In this document: positions 26,060 to 33,314 of the stretch, in pieces
Position numbering within the stretch: position 1 is the first letter of the stretch
How the letters are laid out: each line of letters begins with the position of its first letter
Source of the DNA: Hydrogenophaga sp.
Lineage (GTDB): Bacteria; Pseudomonadota; Gammaproteobacteria; Burkholderiales; Burkholderiaceae_C
Reading direction: 5' to 3'
Assembly (NCBI GenBank): GCA_025458915.1
Contig: JALORL010000011.1
Span: 1-33,314, forward strand
Length of the DNA stretch: 33,314 bases
Program-made: the position numbers and the translations under genes
Notes under the pieces: model-generated
Database searches by the model: none
Told to the model about the DNA's origin: nothing
Seen by the model: the letters and a program-made list of their open reading frames with translations, nothing else

Positions 26060-28093
26060 TCAGCGCGACGCGAAGATCAGCGGCGCCAGTTGCTCCACGT
26101 AGTAGCGCACAGCCTCGGGGGCGAGATGGCCGTAGTCGTACGACAGCGGTTCGGTCGCTGTGTCGCTCATGCGGGTCAGGCAGCCGTCGCGGTTGCAGAA
26201 GAACGGCAAGCCTGAGATGAACTCGATGCCCATCGCCTCGGCACGAGCGCGCATCTGTCGGGTGGTTTCTTCCAGTTTCGGGTCCAGTTGCGCTTTGAGC
26301 CGCAGAGGGGGTGGTTGGGTCACCGGTCCCTTTTTCCAGGCATCGAGCAGGATGCGGGGCAGCGGCCCTTGCCAGTAGGGCACGGCGCCCAGCATGATGA
26401 TGCGTGGCACGCCGGCCTTTTTCAGTTCGGCGACGGTGGCTTCCAGATTTTTCAGGTCGTAGCGCGGGTGGTGCCACCAGGCATAAAGCACCACCACGTC
26501 GGGTTTGGCCTGGCGGATGGCTGCGATGGCGTTGTCGTTCAGGCTTTTGCACAACGGGCGTGGCTCGATGCCCAGCACTGGCGGGCAGATGGAGCCACTG
26601 CGCTCCCCGATGCCGAAGTTGTAGCGGCCACTGTCCTGCAGGGCCTTGAAGCCGGGGTAGAGCGAGCCCGCGTGGGAGTCACCCCAGAGAAACACCAGCG
26701 GGCGTTTGTCCTCGATGCAGAAGTCCTTGTATTCGCTGGCCGGGATGCGGAAATCCAGCATGCAGTCGTTGTGCCGCCAGCCCTGGATGACTGCTGCCGT
26801 ACCACCCTTTGTCATGAGTTCTCGGACCGAGGGCGGGAAACGTGCGTCGAAGCCGTCGCGCTGGTGAACGGTCGTGCCGGCCGCTGCTGCGCCCACCATG
26901 GCGGCGAGCAGTGTGGCGGTCACGGCGCGGCGGTTGAGGCGGCCGAAACGGACCGGACGTTCCACCAGCCGGTAGGTGAGCCAGGCGAGCAATACGCTCA
27001 GGCCCACCCAGCCGAGCTGGACGTGCCAGGCGGGGTATTCGCCTTCTCGCAGGTAGGCAAAGGTGAGCAGTGGCCAGTGCCAGAGATACAGCGGATAGCT
27101 GATCAGCCCGATCCATACCAGGGGCCGCCAGGCGAGCACCACGCGGTTGACGGTGCCGTGGGGTCCGGCAGCAATCAGCAGCACGGTGCCCAGCGTGGGC
27201 AGCAGCGCCCAGGCACCGGGAAATCGGCGCTCCGGGTTCAGCAGGGCAAACCCGAGAACGAGCAGCGCTGCACCGGCAGCTGCCATGGCCGTGGCTGCCC
27301 AGGGCGGTGCGGACCGCCTGGTCCAGCGACCCAGCACGGCGTGCCAGCCCTGCGGATGCAGATGCACGGCCGCCAGCCACGCACCCAGCATGAGTTCCCA
27401 GGCCCGGGCCGCCGGGTTGAAGAAGGCGGCCGTGAGGTCGCGCTGTACCAGCGCCATGTTCAGTGCAAACGACAGCAGCAGAATCACGGCGATGCAACGC
27501 AAGGCGGATACGCGCCACCGGTGCAGCAGGAACAGCGCGAGTGGCCACAGCAGATAGAACTGTTCCTCGATGGCCAGTGACCACAGGTGCAGCAGCGGTT
27601 TGCTGGTGGACTCCGCATCGAAATAGCCGGCCTCCTGCCACAGCAGGAAATTGGAGACAAACGCTGCGCCGCCCAGCGCATGCTGGCCCAGGGCGGCGTA
27701 GTCGCTTGGAATGAGCCGGTACCAGCCGATGACCAGTGTGGTGGCCAGCACCAGGAACAGCGCGGGAAAGATCCGCTGCACCCGTCGCAGATAGAAGGTG
27801 GCGAACGAAAACCGCCCGCTGGACAGGCCACGCAGGATGATGGCGCTGATGAGGTAGCCGGAGATGACGAAAAAAATGTCCACCCCTGCGAACCCGCCGG
27901 GCAGAAGGTCCGGAAACGCATGGTGGATCACCACCGCCACCACGGCGACCGCCCTGAGTCCATCAATGTCGGGACGGTAGTCGGTGTGGAGGGCGGGCTG
28001 AACCGGAAGCGTGCTGGCGTTCAAGTTGTCAAGGGTGCAAGGTGGCGCATGCCCATGGGAGTCCCGTGCTGCACCAGTGTTCCCCACGGCCAA
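26060..28093 (-). CDS. Acyltransferase-3/SGNH two-domain membrane protein (OafA/YrhL type)
   Basis: A 677-residue membrane enzyme that adds acyl groups, usually acetyl, to cell-surface sugars such as O-antigen or exopolysaccharide. The acyltransferase-3 domain starts YRPDIDGLRAVAVVAVVIHH at about residue 39 and includes FAGVDIFFVISGYLIS and HLWSLAIEEQFYLLWP; about ten or eleven membrane segments end near residue 405. A periplasmic SGNH domain follows with LWGDSHAGSLYPGF (about 470) and a C-terminal block SYDYGHLAPEA that supplies the histidine. The most upstream start is a TTG at 28093, 21 bp after the dehydrogenase gene; a GTG lies six bases further in, and no ATG fits. No glycosyltransferase cluster is nearby, so the acceptor is unknown. 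Confidence 0.88.
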   Translation of the reverse strand: MAVGNTGAARDSHGHAPPCTLDNLNASTLPVQPALHTDYRPDIDGLRAVAVVAVVIHHAFPDLLPGGFAGVDIFFVISGYLISAIILRGLSSGRFSFATFYLRRVQRIFPALFLVLATTLVIGWYRLIPSDYAALGQHALGGAAFVSNFLLWQEAGYFDAESTSKPLLHLWSLAIEEQFYLLWPLALFLLHRWRVSALRCIAVILLLSFALNMALVQRDLTAAFFNPAARAWELMLGAWLAAVHLHPQGWHAVLGRWTRRSAPPWAATAMAAAGAALLVLGFALLNPERRFPGAWALLPTLGTVLLIAAGPHGTVNRVVLAWRPLVWIGLISYPLYLWHWPLLTFAYLREGEYPAWHVQLGWVGLSVLLAWLTYRLVERPVRFGRLNRRAVTATLLAAMVGAAAAGTTVHQRDGFDARFPPSVRELMTKGGTAAVIQGWRHNDCMLDFRIPASEYKDFCIEDKRPLVFLWGDSHAGSLYPGFKALQDSGRYNFGIGERSGSICPPVLGIEPRPLCKSLNDNAIAAIRQAKPDVVVLYAWWHHPRYDLKNLEATVAELKKAGVPRIIMLGAVPYWQGPLPRILLDAWKKGPVTQPPPLRLKAQLDPKLEETTRQMRARAEAMGIEFISGLPFFCNRDGCLTRMSDTATEPLSYDYGHLAPEAVRYYVEQLAPLIFASR

Positions 28094-28114
28094 CCGTGTG
28101 GTTGCGCCCGCTGC

Positions 28115-29020
28115 TCAGTTCATGCCGTTGCGGCTGGCCAGTTCCACGAACAGGGCCGAGTGGTCCAGATCCGACAGACCATGGTCGGCGGCTTCGGCAT
28201 AGAGCTTTTCGAACAGCTCGGAAATGGGGGCATCAAAGCCGATCTCGCGTGCGGTTGCCAGCGCATTGCGCATGTCCTTGAGCTGCACCGCGACCGCACC
28301 CCGGCGGGCGAAATCGCGCTCGATCATGCGCTGGCCGTGCACCTGGAGGATGCGGCTGTCGGCGTAGCCGCCCGTGATCGCCTGCTTCACCTTGGCCATG
28401 TCGGCACCACCGCGTTCGCACAGCAGAAGCGCCTCGGCCACGACGCCGATGGTGGCGCCGACGATCATCTGGTTGGCCAGCTTGGCAAGCTGTCCGGCCC
28501 CGTGGCTGCCGACATGTGTGGCGTGGCCGAGCAGGTCCAGCAACGGGCCAACACGCTCCACCGTGGCGGGTTTGCCTCCCACCATGATGGCCAAGCTGCC
28601 TTCCTCGGCCCCGACGGTGCCGCCCGAGACCGGCGCGTCGAGGTGGTGGACCCCGAGGAGGCCCAGGCGGGCGGCGTGGTCCCGCGCCTCGCGCGGCTGG
28701 ATGGACGACATGTCCACCACCACGCTGTCGGGCCGCAGGGCATGGGCCATGCCCTGCCGGAACAGAACATCCTCCACCACGGCACCGTCTTCCAGCAGGA
28801 GAAACACCGCATCGCAGCCGGTCACGGCCTCGGCCACGGTGGCACACACCTGCACCCCCAGCGGGGCCAGGCGCTCGGCCTTGCTGCGGGTGCGGTTCCA
28901 GGCGCTGACCCGCAGTCCCGCGCCCCTCAGCCGTGTGGCAATGGGCAGGCCCATGAGGCCGATGCCGATCACCGCAACGCTGGGCGGGGGATCTGGTAAG
29001 TGGGGAGTCAGGGTTTTCAC
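28115..29020 (-). CDS. NAD(P)-dependent beta-hydroxyacid dehydrogenase (3-hydroxyisobutyrate dehydrogenase family)
   Basis: A 301-residue oxidoreductase. The N-terminal Rossmann motif is VAVIGIGLMGLPIATRL (about residues 15-31) and the substrate-binding signature is DAPVSGGTVGAEEGSLAIMV. The catalytic lysine lies in GAGQLAKLANQ (about residues 173-183). The family includes 3-hydroxyisobutyrate dehydrogenase and 2-hydroxy-3-oxopropionate (tartronate semialdehyde) reductase, and sequence alone does not decide between them. The start is a GTG at 29020. It lies 107 bp downstream of a GntR gene, but a terminator for that gene sits in the gap, so it probably has its own promoter. A TACCAT hexamer lies nine bases before the GTG. 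Confidence 0.88.
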   Translation of the reverse strand: MKTLTPHLPDPPPSVAVIGIGLMGLPIATRLRGAGLRVSAWNRTRSKAERLAPLGVQVCATVAEAVTGCDAVFLLLEDGAVVEDVLFRQGMAHALRPDSVVVDMSSIQPREARDHAARLGLLGVHHLDAPVSGGTVGAEEGSLAIMVGGKPATVERVGPLLDLLGHATHVGSHGAGQLAKLANQMIVGATIGVVAEALLLCERGGADMAKVKQAITGGYADSRILQVHGQRMIERDFARRGAVAVQLKDMRNALATAREIGFDAPISELFEKLYAEAADHGLSDLDHSALFVELASRNGMN

Positions 29021-29080
29021 GGAGGGGGGATGGTAGCGCCAAGCGCGCGGCTGATGCGCCTGGCGGCATGGGTTGTCAGG

Positions 29081-29115
29081 AAAAAAGGCGGTTTCCAGGG
29101 GGCCGGAAACCGCCT
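29081..29115 (-). terminator. Intrinsic terminator after GntR gene
   Basis: On the minus strand, AGGCGGTTTCC and GGAAACCGCCT form a perfect 11-bp stem (29105-29115 with 29086-29096, 8-nt loop) followed by TTTTTT (29086-29081). It separates the GntR regulator from the dehydrogenase downstream. Confidence 0.9.
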
Positions 29116-29127
29116 GAAATGGATCGC

Positions 29128-29898
29128 CTACGCACGCAGGCGGGATCCACGGAGTAATCGGGTGGCTGGTCGGACGTGTTCGCGGAGGTTCGGGACAGTT
29201 GCCTTGGAAGGGTCCGGTGCGTGCTCCTGCATCTGCTGGCCCAGGTGGGCACTGGCGTGACTGCAGTGGGCTTGCATGAGCCGTTCGGCCTGGCGCACAT
29301 CCCCGCGGGACACCGCCTGTGCAATCGCCTCGTGCTCATCCCACACGGGTTCACGCAGCAGGTTCGACTGCAGGGCCTCCCCCATGGCGCGTCGGATGTG
29401 GTGCCAGTGCAGCAGGGCACTCTGCTCGATCAGCGGATTGCCGGCAGCGCGGTAAAGCGCGGTGTGGAATGCCAGGTCGGCATCGATCATGGCACCGATG
29501 TCGCCGCGTGCCACGGCGTGGCGGCCTTGGGCCATCAGTGCCGGGTCGATGGGGGTGCGGCGGCTCGCTGCCAGGCGCACCGCCAGCATGTCGAGTGCGC
29601 CACGGACCTCGTACACCTGGGCAATCCAGTGCACGTCAATGGGCGTGACCTGAAGACCCCGGCTGCGGCCTGCCGGGCCGGCGGCGGCCGGCGCGTTCTG
29701 CACGAAACCGTCCTTTTTCAGCAATTTCAGGGCCTGGGTGACCGGTTGGCGCGATACGGCGAGCTGTTCCGCCAGTTCTTCCTGCGTGATGCGCTGGCCG
29801 GGCTTGAGGGCACCGGTGCTGATGGCGTCCAGCAATGCGCGGTACACCTGATCGGCCAGATCGGGTGCGGCTTCAAGCCGGATGAGATGGGGGGACAT
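29128..29898 (-). CDS. GntR family regulator, FadR/FCD subfamily
   Basis: A 256-residue transcription factor. The winged helix (LADQVYRALLDAISTGALKP, ELAEQLAVSRQPVTQALKLL) covers about residues 13-75. The helical FCD ligand domain has YEVRGALDMLAVRLAA, DADLAFHTALYRAAGN and the DEHEAIAQAV block, whose aspartate and histidines form the metal/ligand site. Members sense small organic acids and repress catabolic operons. An alpha/beta hydrolase is divergent from it, with a GGAAT-N12-ATTCC dyad between them. A glycine/alanine/proline-rich insert of about 15 residues (NAPAAAGPAGRSRG) follows the wing. Confidence 0.92.
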   Translation of the reverse strand: MSPHLIRLEAAPDLADQVYRALLDAISTGALKPGQRITQEELAEQLAVSRQPVTQALKLLKKDGFVQNAPAAAGPAGRSRGLQVTPIDVHWIAQVYEVRGALDMLAVRLAASRRTPIDPALMAQGRHAVARGDIGAMIDADLAFHTALYRAAGNPLIEQSALLHWHHIRRAMGEALQSNLLREPVWDEHEAIAQAVSRGDVRQAERLMQAHCSHASAHLGQQMQEHAPDPSKATVPNLREHVRPATRLLRGSRLRA

Positions 29899-29925
29899 GG
29901 GCAGTGATCACCGTGCTGGAAATAC

Positions 29926-29947
29926 GGAATTCAGAATACAGCATTCC
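29926..29947. promoter_or_regulatory. Dyad upstream of GntR gene, candidate operator
   Basis: GGAAT (29926-29930) and ATTCC (29943-29947) form an inverted repeat with 12 bp between the arms, 28 bp upstream of the GntR start codon and in the gap to the divergent hydrolase. GntR-FadR operators are usually shorter, so the assignment is tentative. Confidence 0.35.
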
Positions 29948-30027
29948 ATGCAAACTGTCATGCGCGTGTCATGGGCGCGCCAGCGTTGGGGGCTGCATTG
30001 CGGGGAAGCTGCATGCACAATGCGGCC

Positions 30028-30927
30028 ATGAACGCCCGCACCCCGACCCGCCCGTCCCCGCACGATCCGGCATGGCTGGAAAGCCAATACAACAACCGCG
30101 CGCTCGTGCCTGAGCATGCGCGCCACTTCGCCGACTGGGCCCGCACCTCGGAGACGGCCCGCAAGGCCCTGGGTGGCATGCTGGATGTGCGCTACGGCCA
30201 CGGCGACGGCGAAACCCTTGACATTTTTCCGGCCCGGCGCCGCGCAGGGCGCCCGCCCGCGCCGGTGCTGGTGTTCATCCATGGCGGTTACTGGCGCAGC
30301 CTGGACAAGTCCGACCATTCGTTTCTGGTTCCGCCGTTCGTGGAGCAGGGTGCCTGCGTGGTCGTGCCCAACTATGCGCTGTGTCCGGCGGTGACGATTC
30401 CCGACATCGTTCTGCAGACAGTGCGCGCGCTGGCCTGGGTGTACCGGCACATTGCGGTGCATGGGGGCGATCCGGAACGCATTACGGTGGTGGGACATTC
30501 GGCGGGCGGACACCTCGCGGCGATGATGCTGGCCTGCCAGTGGCAGCAAGTGGCTGTGGATCTGCCCGACGCGCTGGTGCGCAACGCCCTGTCCATTTCC
30601 GGTCTGTACGACCTGCGGCCCCTGCGGCACGTTCCGTTCCTGCAGGATTCCTTGCGCCTCACTGCCGGCGACGCGCGCAAGGCCAGCCCGGCGCTGATGC
30701 CGGCGCCGCTGGTGCGCAGCGGACGTGGGCATCTCTTTGCCGTGGCCGGAGGCGACGAAAGCCAGGAGTTCCTGCGCCACAACCGGCTGATCCAGGAAGC
30801 CTGGGGCGCGGACGTGGTGCCGGTGAGCGAAGACCTGCCCGGCCTCAACCACTTCAGCGTGCTGGAAACCCTGGCCCGGCCGGGTCAGCGGCTGCACGCG
30901 CTCGCCACAGAACTGCTCGGCGGCTGA
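30028..30927 (+). CDS. Alpha/beta hydrolase (esterase / kynurenine-formamidase-like)
   Basis: A cytoplasmic hydrolase of 299 residues. The oxyanion-hole motif is FIHGGYWRSLDKSDHSF (about residues 83-99) and the nucleophile elbow is VVGHSAGGHLAAMM (about 157-170). The catalytic aspartate is likely in GGDESQEF and the histidine in GLNHFSVLE. HGGYWR is shared with arylformamidases and related esterases, but no kyn gene is nearby. Start choice: an ATG at 30013 follows GGGGAAG, while an ATG at 30028 follows CACAAT (30016-30021) and six bases; I chose 30028 because that layout recurs in this window. The other start would add five residues. A further ATG at 29971 is less likely. Confidence 0.87.
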   Translation: MNARTPTRPSPHDPAWLESQYNNRALVPEHARHFADWARTSETARKALGGMLDVRYGHGDGETLDIFPARRRAGRPPAPVLVFIHGGYWRSLDKSDHSFLVPPFVEQGACVVVPNYALCPAVTIPDIVLQTVRALAWVYRHIAVHGGDPERITVVGHSAGGHLAAMMLACQWQQVAVDLPDALVRNALSISGLYDLRPLRHVPFLQDSLRLTAGDARKASPALMPAPLVRSGRGHLFAVAGGDESQEFLRHNRLIQEAWGADVVPVSEDLPGLNHFSVLETLARPGQRLHALATELLGG

Positions 30928-30954
30928 TCGCCACGCCGGTAGGCCTCTGCGCGG

Positions 30955-31848
30955 TCAGCCCAGTACCCGCTTGATCAACTCCAGGGTGGTGAGCTGCGTC
31001 AGGGTCGCCGGGCGCATGGAGCTGGTGGCCAGATAGAGGTGGGTGCGCAGTGGCGGGTCGCACACCGGTCGGGTGCGGTACGCCGATGGCCGGATCGAGC
31101 TGTCCACGGCGTTGCGCGAGAGCAGGGCAGCGCCCGCTCCATCGGCCACGAGGTCAAGGATGGCGGACACGCCGTCGATCTCCAGCACCACGTTCGGCCG
31201 GCAGCCAATGGCCGCCATTTCGGTTTCCACGTGCATGCGGATGGCATTCGGCCGGCTGGGAATCACCAGCGGCAGCGGCGCCACTTCGGCCAGCGGAATC
31301 GGCGCAGCGGGCGGTTCTTCGGCCAGGCCTGCGGGGCGTTTTTCCACCAGCAGCAGTTCTTCGTCGCGCAGCGGCGTGATCTCGATTTCCGGTGCCGGTC
31401 GGGCGTTGTAGAGCACCGCAATGTCCAGCCGACCGGTGGCCAGCCATTCCTGCATGGTGGCCGACAGGCCTTCGCTGATGGACAGGCTGGCCTCCGGCAA
31501 CTGCTGCCGGAACGCACGGGTGAGCGGCACGGTGAGCACCCGGGCCAGGCTGGGTGGCAGGCCCACCGCCACCCGCCCGGCGAGCGCCCCGCGCACTCGG
31601 CCGAGTTCTTCGCGCGCCCGCTCGACCTGGTGCAGGATGCCGCGGCCGTGTTCGAGCAGCAGCCGCCCGGCCTCGGTGGGGGTGGCGCCGCGGCCGTTGC
31701 GCACCAGCAGGTTCTGCCGCAGTTCCACTTCCAGCAGGCGCACCTGGCGCGACAGGGCAGGCTGGGCCACGTCCAGCGCCTGCGAGGCTTTGGTGAAGCT
31801 GCCGAGTTCGGCCACCCGAACGAAATAGGCGAGTTGTTTCAGATCCAT
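30955..31848 (-). CDS. LysR-type regulator next to the protocatechuate 4,5-cleavage genes
   Basis: A 297-residue regulator with an N-terminal helix-turn-helix (MDLKQLAYFVRVAELGSFTK, ASQALDVAQPALSRQVRLLE) and a LysR effector-binding domain. It belongs to the NAC/CynR-like group by its N-terminus. It is divergent from a ModA-like gene and ligJ, the position of PmdR-type regulators in Comamonas, which control 4,5-cleavage genes in response to a pathway intermediate. The ATG at 31848 is the canonical start; the frame stays open further up but has no conserved sequence there. A dyad lies in the gap at 31876-31900. Confidence 0.9.
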   Translation of the reverse strand: MDLKQLAYFVRVAELGSFTKASQALDVAQPALSRQVRLLEVELRQNLLVRNGRGATPTEAGRLLLEHGRGILHQVERAREELGRVRGALAGRVAVGLPPSLARVLTVPLTRAFRQQLPEASLSISEGLSATMQEWLATGRLDIAVLYNARPAPEIEITPLRDEELLLVEKRPAGLAEEPPAAPIPLAEVAPLPLVIPSRPNAIRMHVETEMAAIGCRPNVVLEIDGVSAILDLVADGAGAALLSRNAVDSSIRPSAYRTRPVCDPPLRTHLYLATSSMRPATLTQLTTLELIKRVLG

Positions 31849-31875
31849 GCGTCGCGCGTTGGGATATGCCAAACA

Positions 31876-31900
31876 GGAATGGCTAATAGTACGGTATTCC
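31876..31900. promoter_or_regulatory. Dyad between LysR gene and ModA-like gene, candidate operator
   Basis: GGAAT (31876-31880) and ATTCC (31896-31900) are inverted with 15 bp between, and an ATA-N6-TAT dyad lies within (31886-31897). The site is 27 bp from the LysR start and 37 bp from the ModA-like start, as expected for a LysR operator. Confidence 0.4.
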
Positions 31901-31937
31901 GCTTGTTCGATTTTCTGGGCTGCGCACAATGCCAGCG

Positions 31938-32642
31938 ATGCCCAACCCCACTGCGCCCGTCCTCCGCGGTATTTCCTCCATGGCCACGCGGCTGGTGCTA
32001 GCCGATCTGGTGGCGGCCTACCTCCGCCAGCCCGGGGCGCCGGCAGTGGACATTGCGTCGGTCGGAGGCGTGGATGCTGCCCGGCGGGTGGCAGCGGACG
32101 AGGCTTTCGATCTGGTGGTGCTGGCGTCGGACGCCATCGACAGGCTGGAAGCCGCCGGCAAGGCGCTGACAGGCAGCAAGGTGGACCTGGTGCATTCGGG
32201 CGTGGCGGTGGCCGTGCGCGCGGGGGCACCGGTGCCTGACATCTCCACCGGGTCAGCGGTGCGCGACGCCGTGCTGTCTGCCCGCACACTGAGCTATTCC
32301 ACCGGCCCCAGCGGCGTGGCTCTGGCCAACCTGTTCGAGCGCTGGGGCGTTGCAGGCGCGCTGCAGGGCCGCATCGTGCAGGCTCCGCCCGGTGTACCGG
32401 TGGGTGCGCTGGTGGCGCGGGGCGAGGTGGAACTGGGTTTCCAGCAACTGAGCGAGTTGCTGCACGTGGAGGGCATCACCCTCGTAGGACCCTTGCCCGG
32501 CGACATCCAGATCACCACCACCTTCTCGGCGGCCATCTGCGCCACGTCACAACAGCCCGAAGCCACCCGGTCGTTCATCGCCTTCATGGCCTCGGGGCAG
32601 GCCGATGACGCCAAAAAGCGCCAGGGCATGGATCCGGCCTGA
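31938..32642 (+). CDS. ModA-like substrate-binding-fold protein without a signal peptide
   Basis: A 234-residue protein with the type 2 periplasmic-binding fold of molybdate/extracellular solute-binding proteins. It has LRGISSMATRLVLADLVAAY at the start, DLVVLASDAIDRL, VDLVHSGVAVAVRAGAPVPD, LSYSTGPSGVALANLFERWG and GDIQITTTFSAAIC. The N-terminus has no hydrophobic signal segment, so the protein is probably cytoplasmic. The ATG at 31938 follows CACAAT (31925-31930) and seven bases; an ATG at 31929 would add three residues and overlap that hexamer. It is 33 bp ahead of ligJ, so they are co-transcribed. No ABC permease or ATPase is next to it. A metabolite-binding or small regulatory role is possible; molybdate transport is unlikely. 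Confidence 0.8.
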   Translation: MPNPTAPVLRGISSMATRLVLADLVAAYLRQPGAPAVDIASVGGVDAARRVAADEAFDLVVLASDAIDRLEAAGKALTGSKVDLVHSGVAVAVRAGAPVPDISTGSAVRDAVLSARTLSYSTGPSGVALANLFERWGVAGALQGRIVQAPPGVPVGALVARGEVELGFQQLSELLHVEGITLVGPLPGDIQITTTFSAAICATSQQPEATRSFIAFMASGQADDAKKRQGMDPA

Positions 32643-32675
32643 CTTCCTTTCCTTCTTCTTCCCCGCGGAGACCCC

Positions 32676-33314
32676 ATGAGCCTCATCATCGATTGCCACG
32701 GCCACTACACCACGGCGCCCAAGGCGCTGGAGAACTGGCGCAACGCGCAGATTGCCGGCATCCAGGACCCGGCCGCCATGCCCAAAGTGGCTGACCTCAG
32801 GATCAGCGACGACGAGCTGCGAGAGTCGATCGAGACCAACCAGCTGCGCCTGATGAAGGAGCGCGGCAGCGACATCACGCTGTTCAGCCCGCGCGCGAGC
32901 TTCATGGCCCACCACATTGGCGACTTCAATGTGTCGAGCACCTGGGCGGCCATCTGCAACGAGCTCTGCTACCGGGTGTCGACGTTGTTCCCCGACCGCT
33001 TCGTGCCGGTGGCCATGCTGCCGCAGAGCCCCGGCGTGGACCCGGCCACCTGCATCCCCGAGCTGGAGAAGTGCGTGAAGGAATACGGTGCCGTCGGCAT
33101 CAACCTCAACCCGGACCCGTCCGGCGGCCACTGGACCAGCCCGCCGCTGACCGACAGGCACTGGTACCCCATCTACGAGAAGATGGTGGAGTTTGACCTG
33201 CCGGCCATGATCCACGTAAGCACGAGCTGCAACGCCTGCTTCCACACCACCGGCGCGCATTACCTGAACGCCGACACCACGGCCTTCATGCAGCTGATCC
33301 AGGGCGACCTGTTC
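32676..33314 (+). CDS. ligJ: 4-oxalomesaconate hydratase LigJ, partial (C-terminus outside window)
   Basis: Amidohydrolase-fold hydratase that converts 4-oxalomesaconate to 4-carboxy-4-hydroxy-2-oxoadipate in the protocatechuate 4,5-cleavage and gallate pathways. The 213 residues in the window start MSLIIDCHGHYTTAPKALE; DCHGH is the metal-binding HxH motif of amidohydrolase-2 proteins. FSPRASFMAHHIGD, RFVPVAMLPQSPGVDP and the metal-ligand histidine in PAMIHVSTSCN follow the LigJ/PmdE pattern I know. GCGGAG precedes the ATG at 32676. It indicates that the rest of a lig/pmd operon continues to the right. Confidence 0.92.
   Translation, partial: MSLIIDCHGHYTTAPKALENWRNAQIAGIQDPAAMPKVADLRISDDELRESIETNQLRLMKERGSDITLFSPRASFMAHHIGDFNVSSTWAAICNELCYRVSTLFPDRFVPVAMLPQSPGVDPATCIPELEKCVKEYGAVGINLNPDPSGGHWTSPPLTDRHWYPIYEKMVEFDLPAMIHVSTSCNACFHTTGAHYLNADTTAFMQLIQGDLF

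Noticed and set aside
26288-28999. Two long plus-strand frames (430 and 470 residues) over the acyltransferase and dehydrogenase
   Set aside because: Antisense frames with no motifs; the minus strand encodes complete, recognisable enzymes.

Overview
This 33.3 kb window looks like chromosomal DNA of a high-GC betaproteobacterium of the Comamonadaceae (Hydrogenophaga, Acidovorax or Comamonas type). The reasons are the rpsP-rimM-trmD-rplS block, the rsgA / M48 peptidase / orn neighbourhood, a glutaryl-CoA dehydrogenase paired with a LysR regulator, and a protocatechuate 4,5-cleavage gene at the right edge. The assignment rests on gene content and protein resemblance read by eye, without a database search. 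I see no insertion sequence, prophage, CRISPR array, tRNA or rRNA.

Layout. 1-3.5 kb: 5' part of glutaryl-CoA dehydrogenase (minus) with a divergent LysR regulator and a dyad between them, then msrA and an EamA exporter. 3.6-9.6 kb: a zinc region with znuCBA (minus) facing zur (plus). zur is joined by three successive 4-bp gene overlaps to an ABC ATPase, a MacB/FtsX-type permease and a small four-cysteine secreted protein, followed by a DUF3299-like protein. This resembles the Zur-controlled second zinc system PA4063-PA4066 of Pseudomonas aeruginosa. 9.7-13.3 kb: an orphan membrane protein divergent from a TetR regulator with two palindromes between them, an AEC permease, a TM2 protein and a GNAT acetyltransferase. 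13.4-15.8 kb: rpsP-rimM-trmD-rplS with two promoters and a strong terminator. 15.8-22.1 kb: NUDIX hydrolase, an AmpE/CobD-like membrane protein, rsgA, M48 protease, oligoribonuclease and a phosphate permease. 22.1-26.1 kb: a DEAD-box RNA helicase behind a leader of about 300 nt, and an atypical photolyase/cryptochrome. 26.1-29.9 kb (minus): a GntR regulator, a beta-hydroxyacid dehydrogenase and a cell-surface acyltransferase. 30-33.3 kb: an alpha/beta hydrolase, a LysR regulator, a ModA-like binding protein with no signal peptide, and the 5' part of ligJ (4-oxalomesaconate hydratase).

Most genes are ordinary chromosomal ones. The points most worth a second look are the zur-linked second metal transporter with its small cysteine protein; a promoter motif shared by rpsP, rplS and the helicase; a recurring arrangement in which a -10-like hexamer lies 6-7 nt before the start codon with no Shine-Dalgarno sequence (possible leaderless mRNAs, seven genes); a T6 run that separates an ATG from the rsgA frame; an 11-bp-periodic repeat directly in front of the phosphate permease; and the signal-less ModA-like gene in front of ligJ. 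Promoters, operators and hairpins were found by reading the bases and have no experimental support here.
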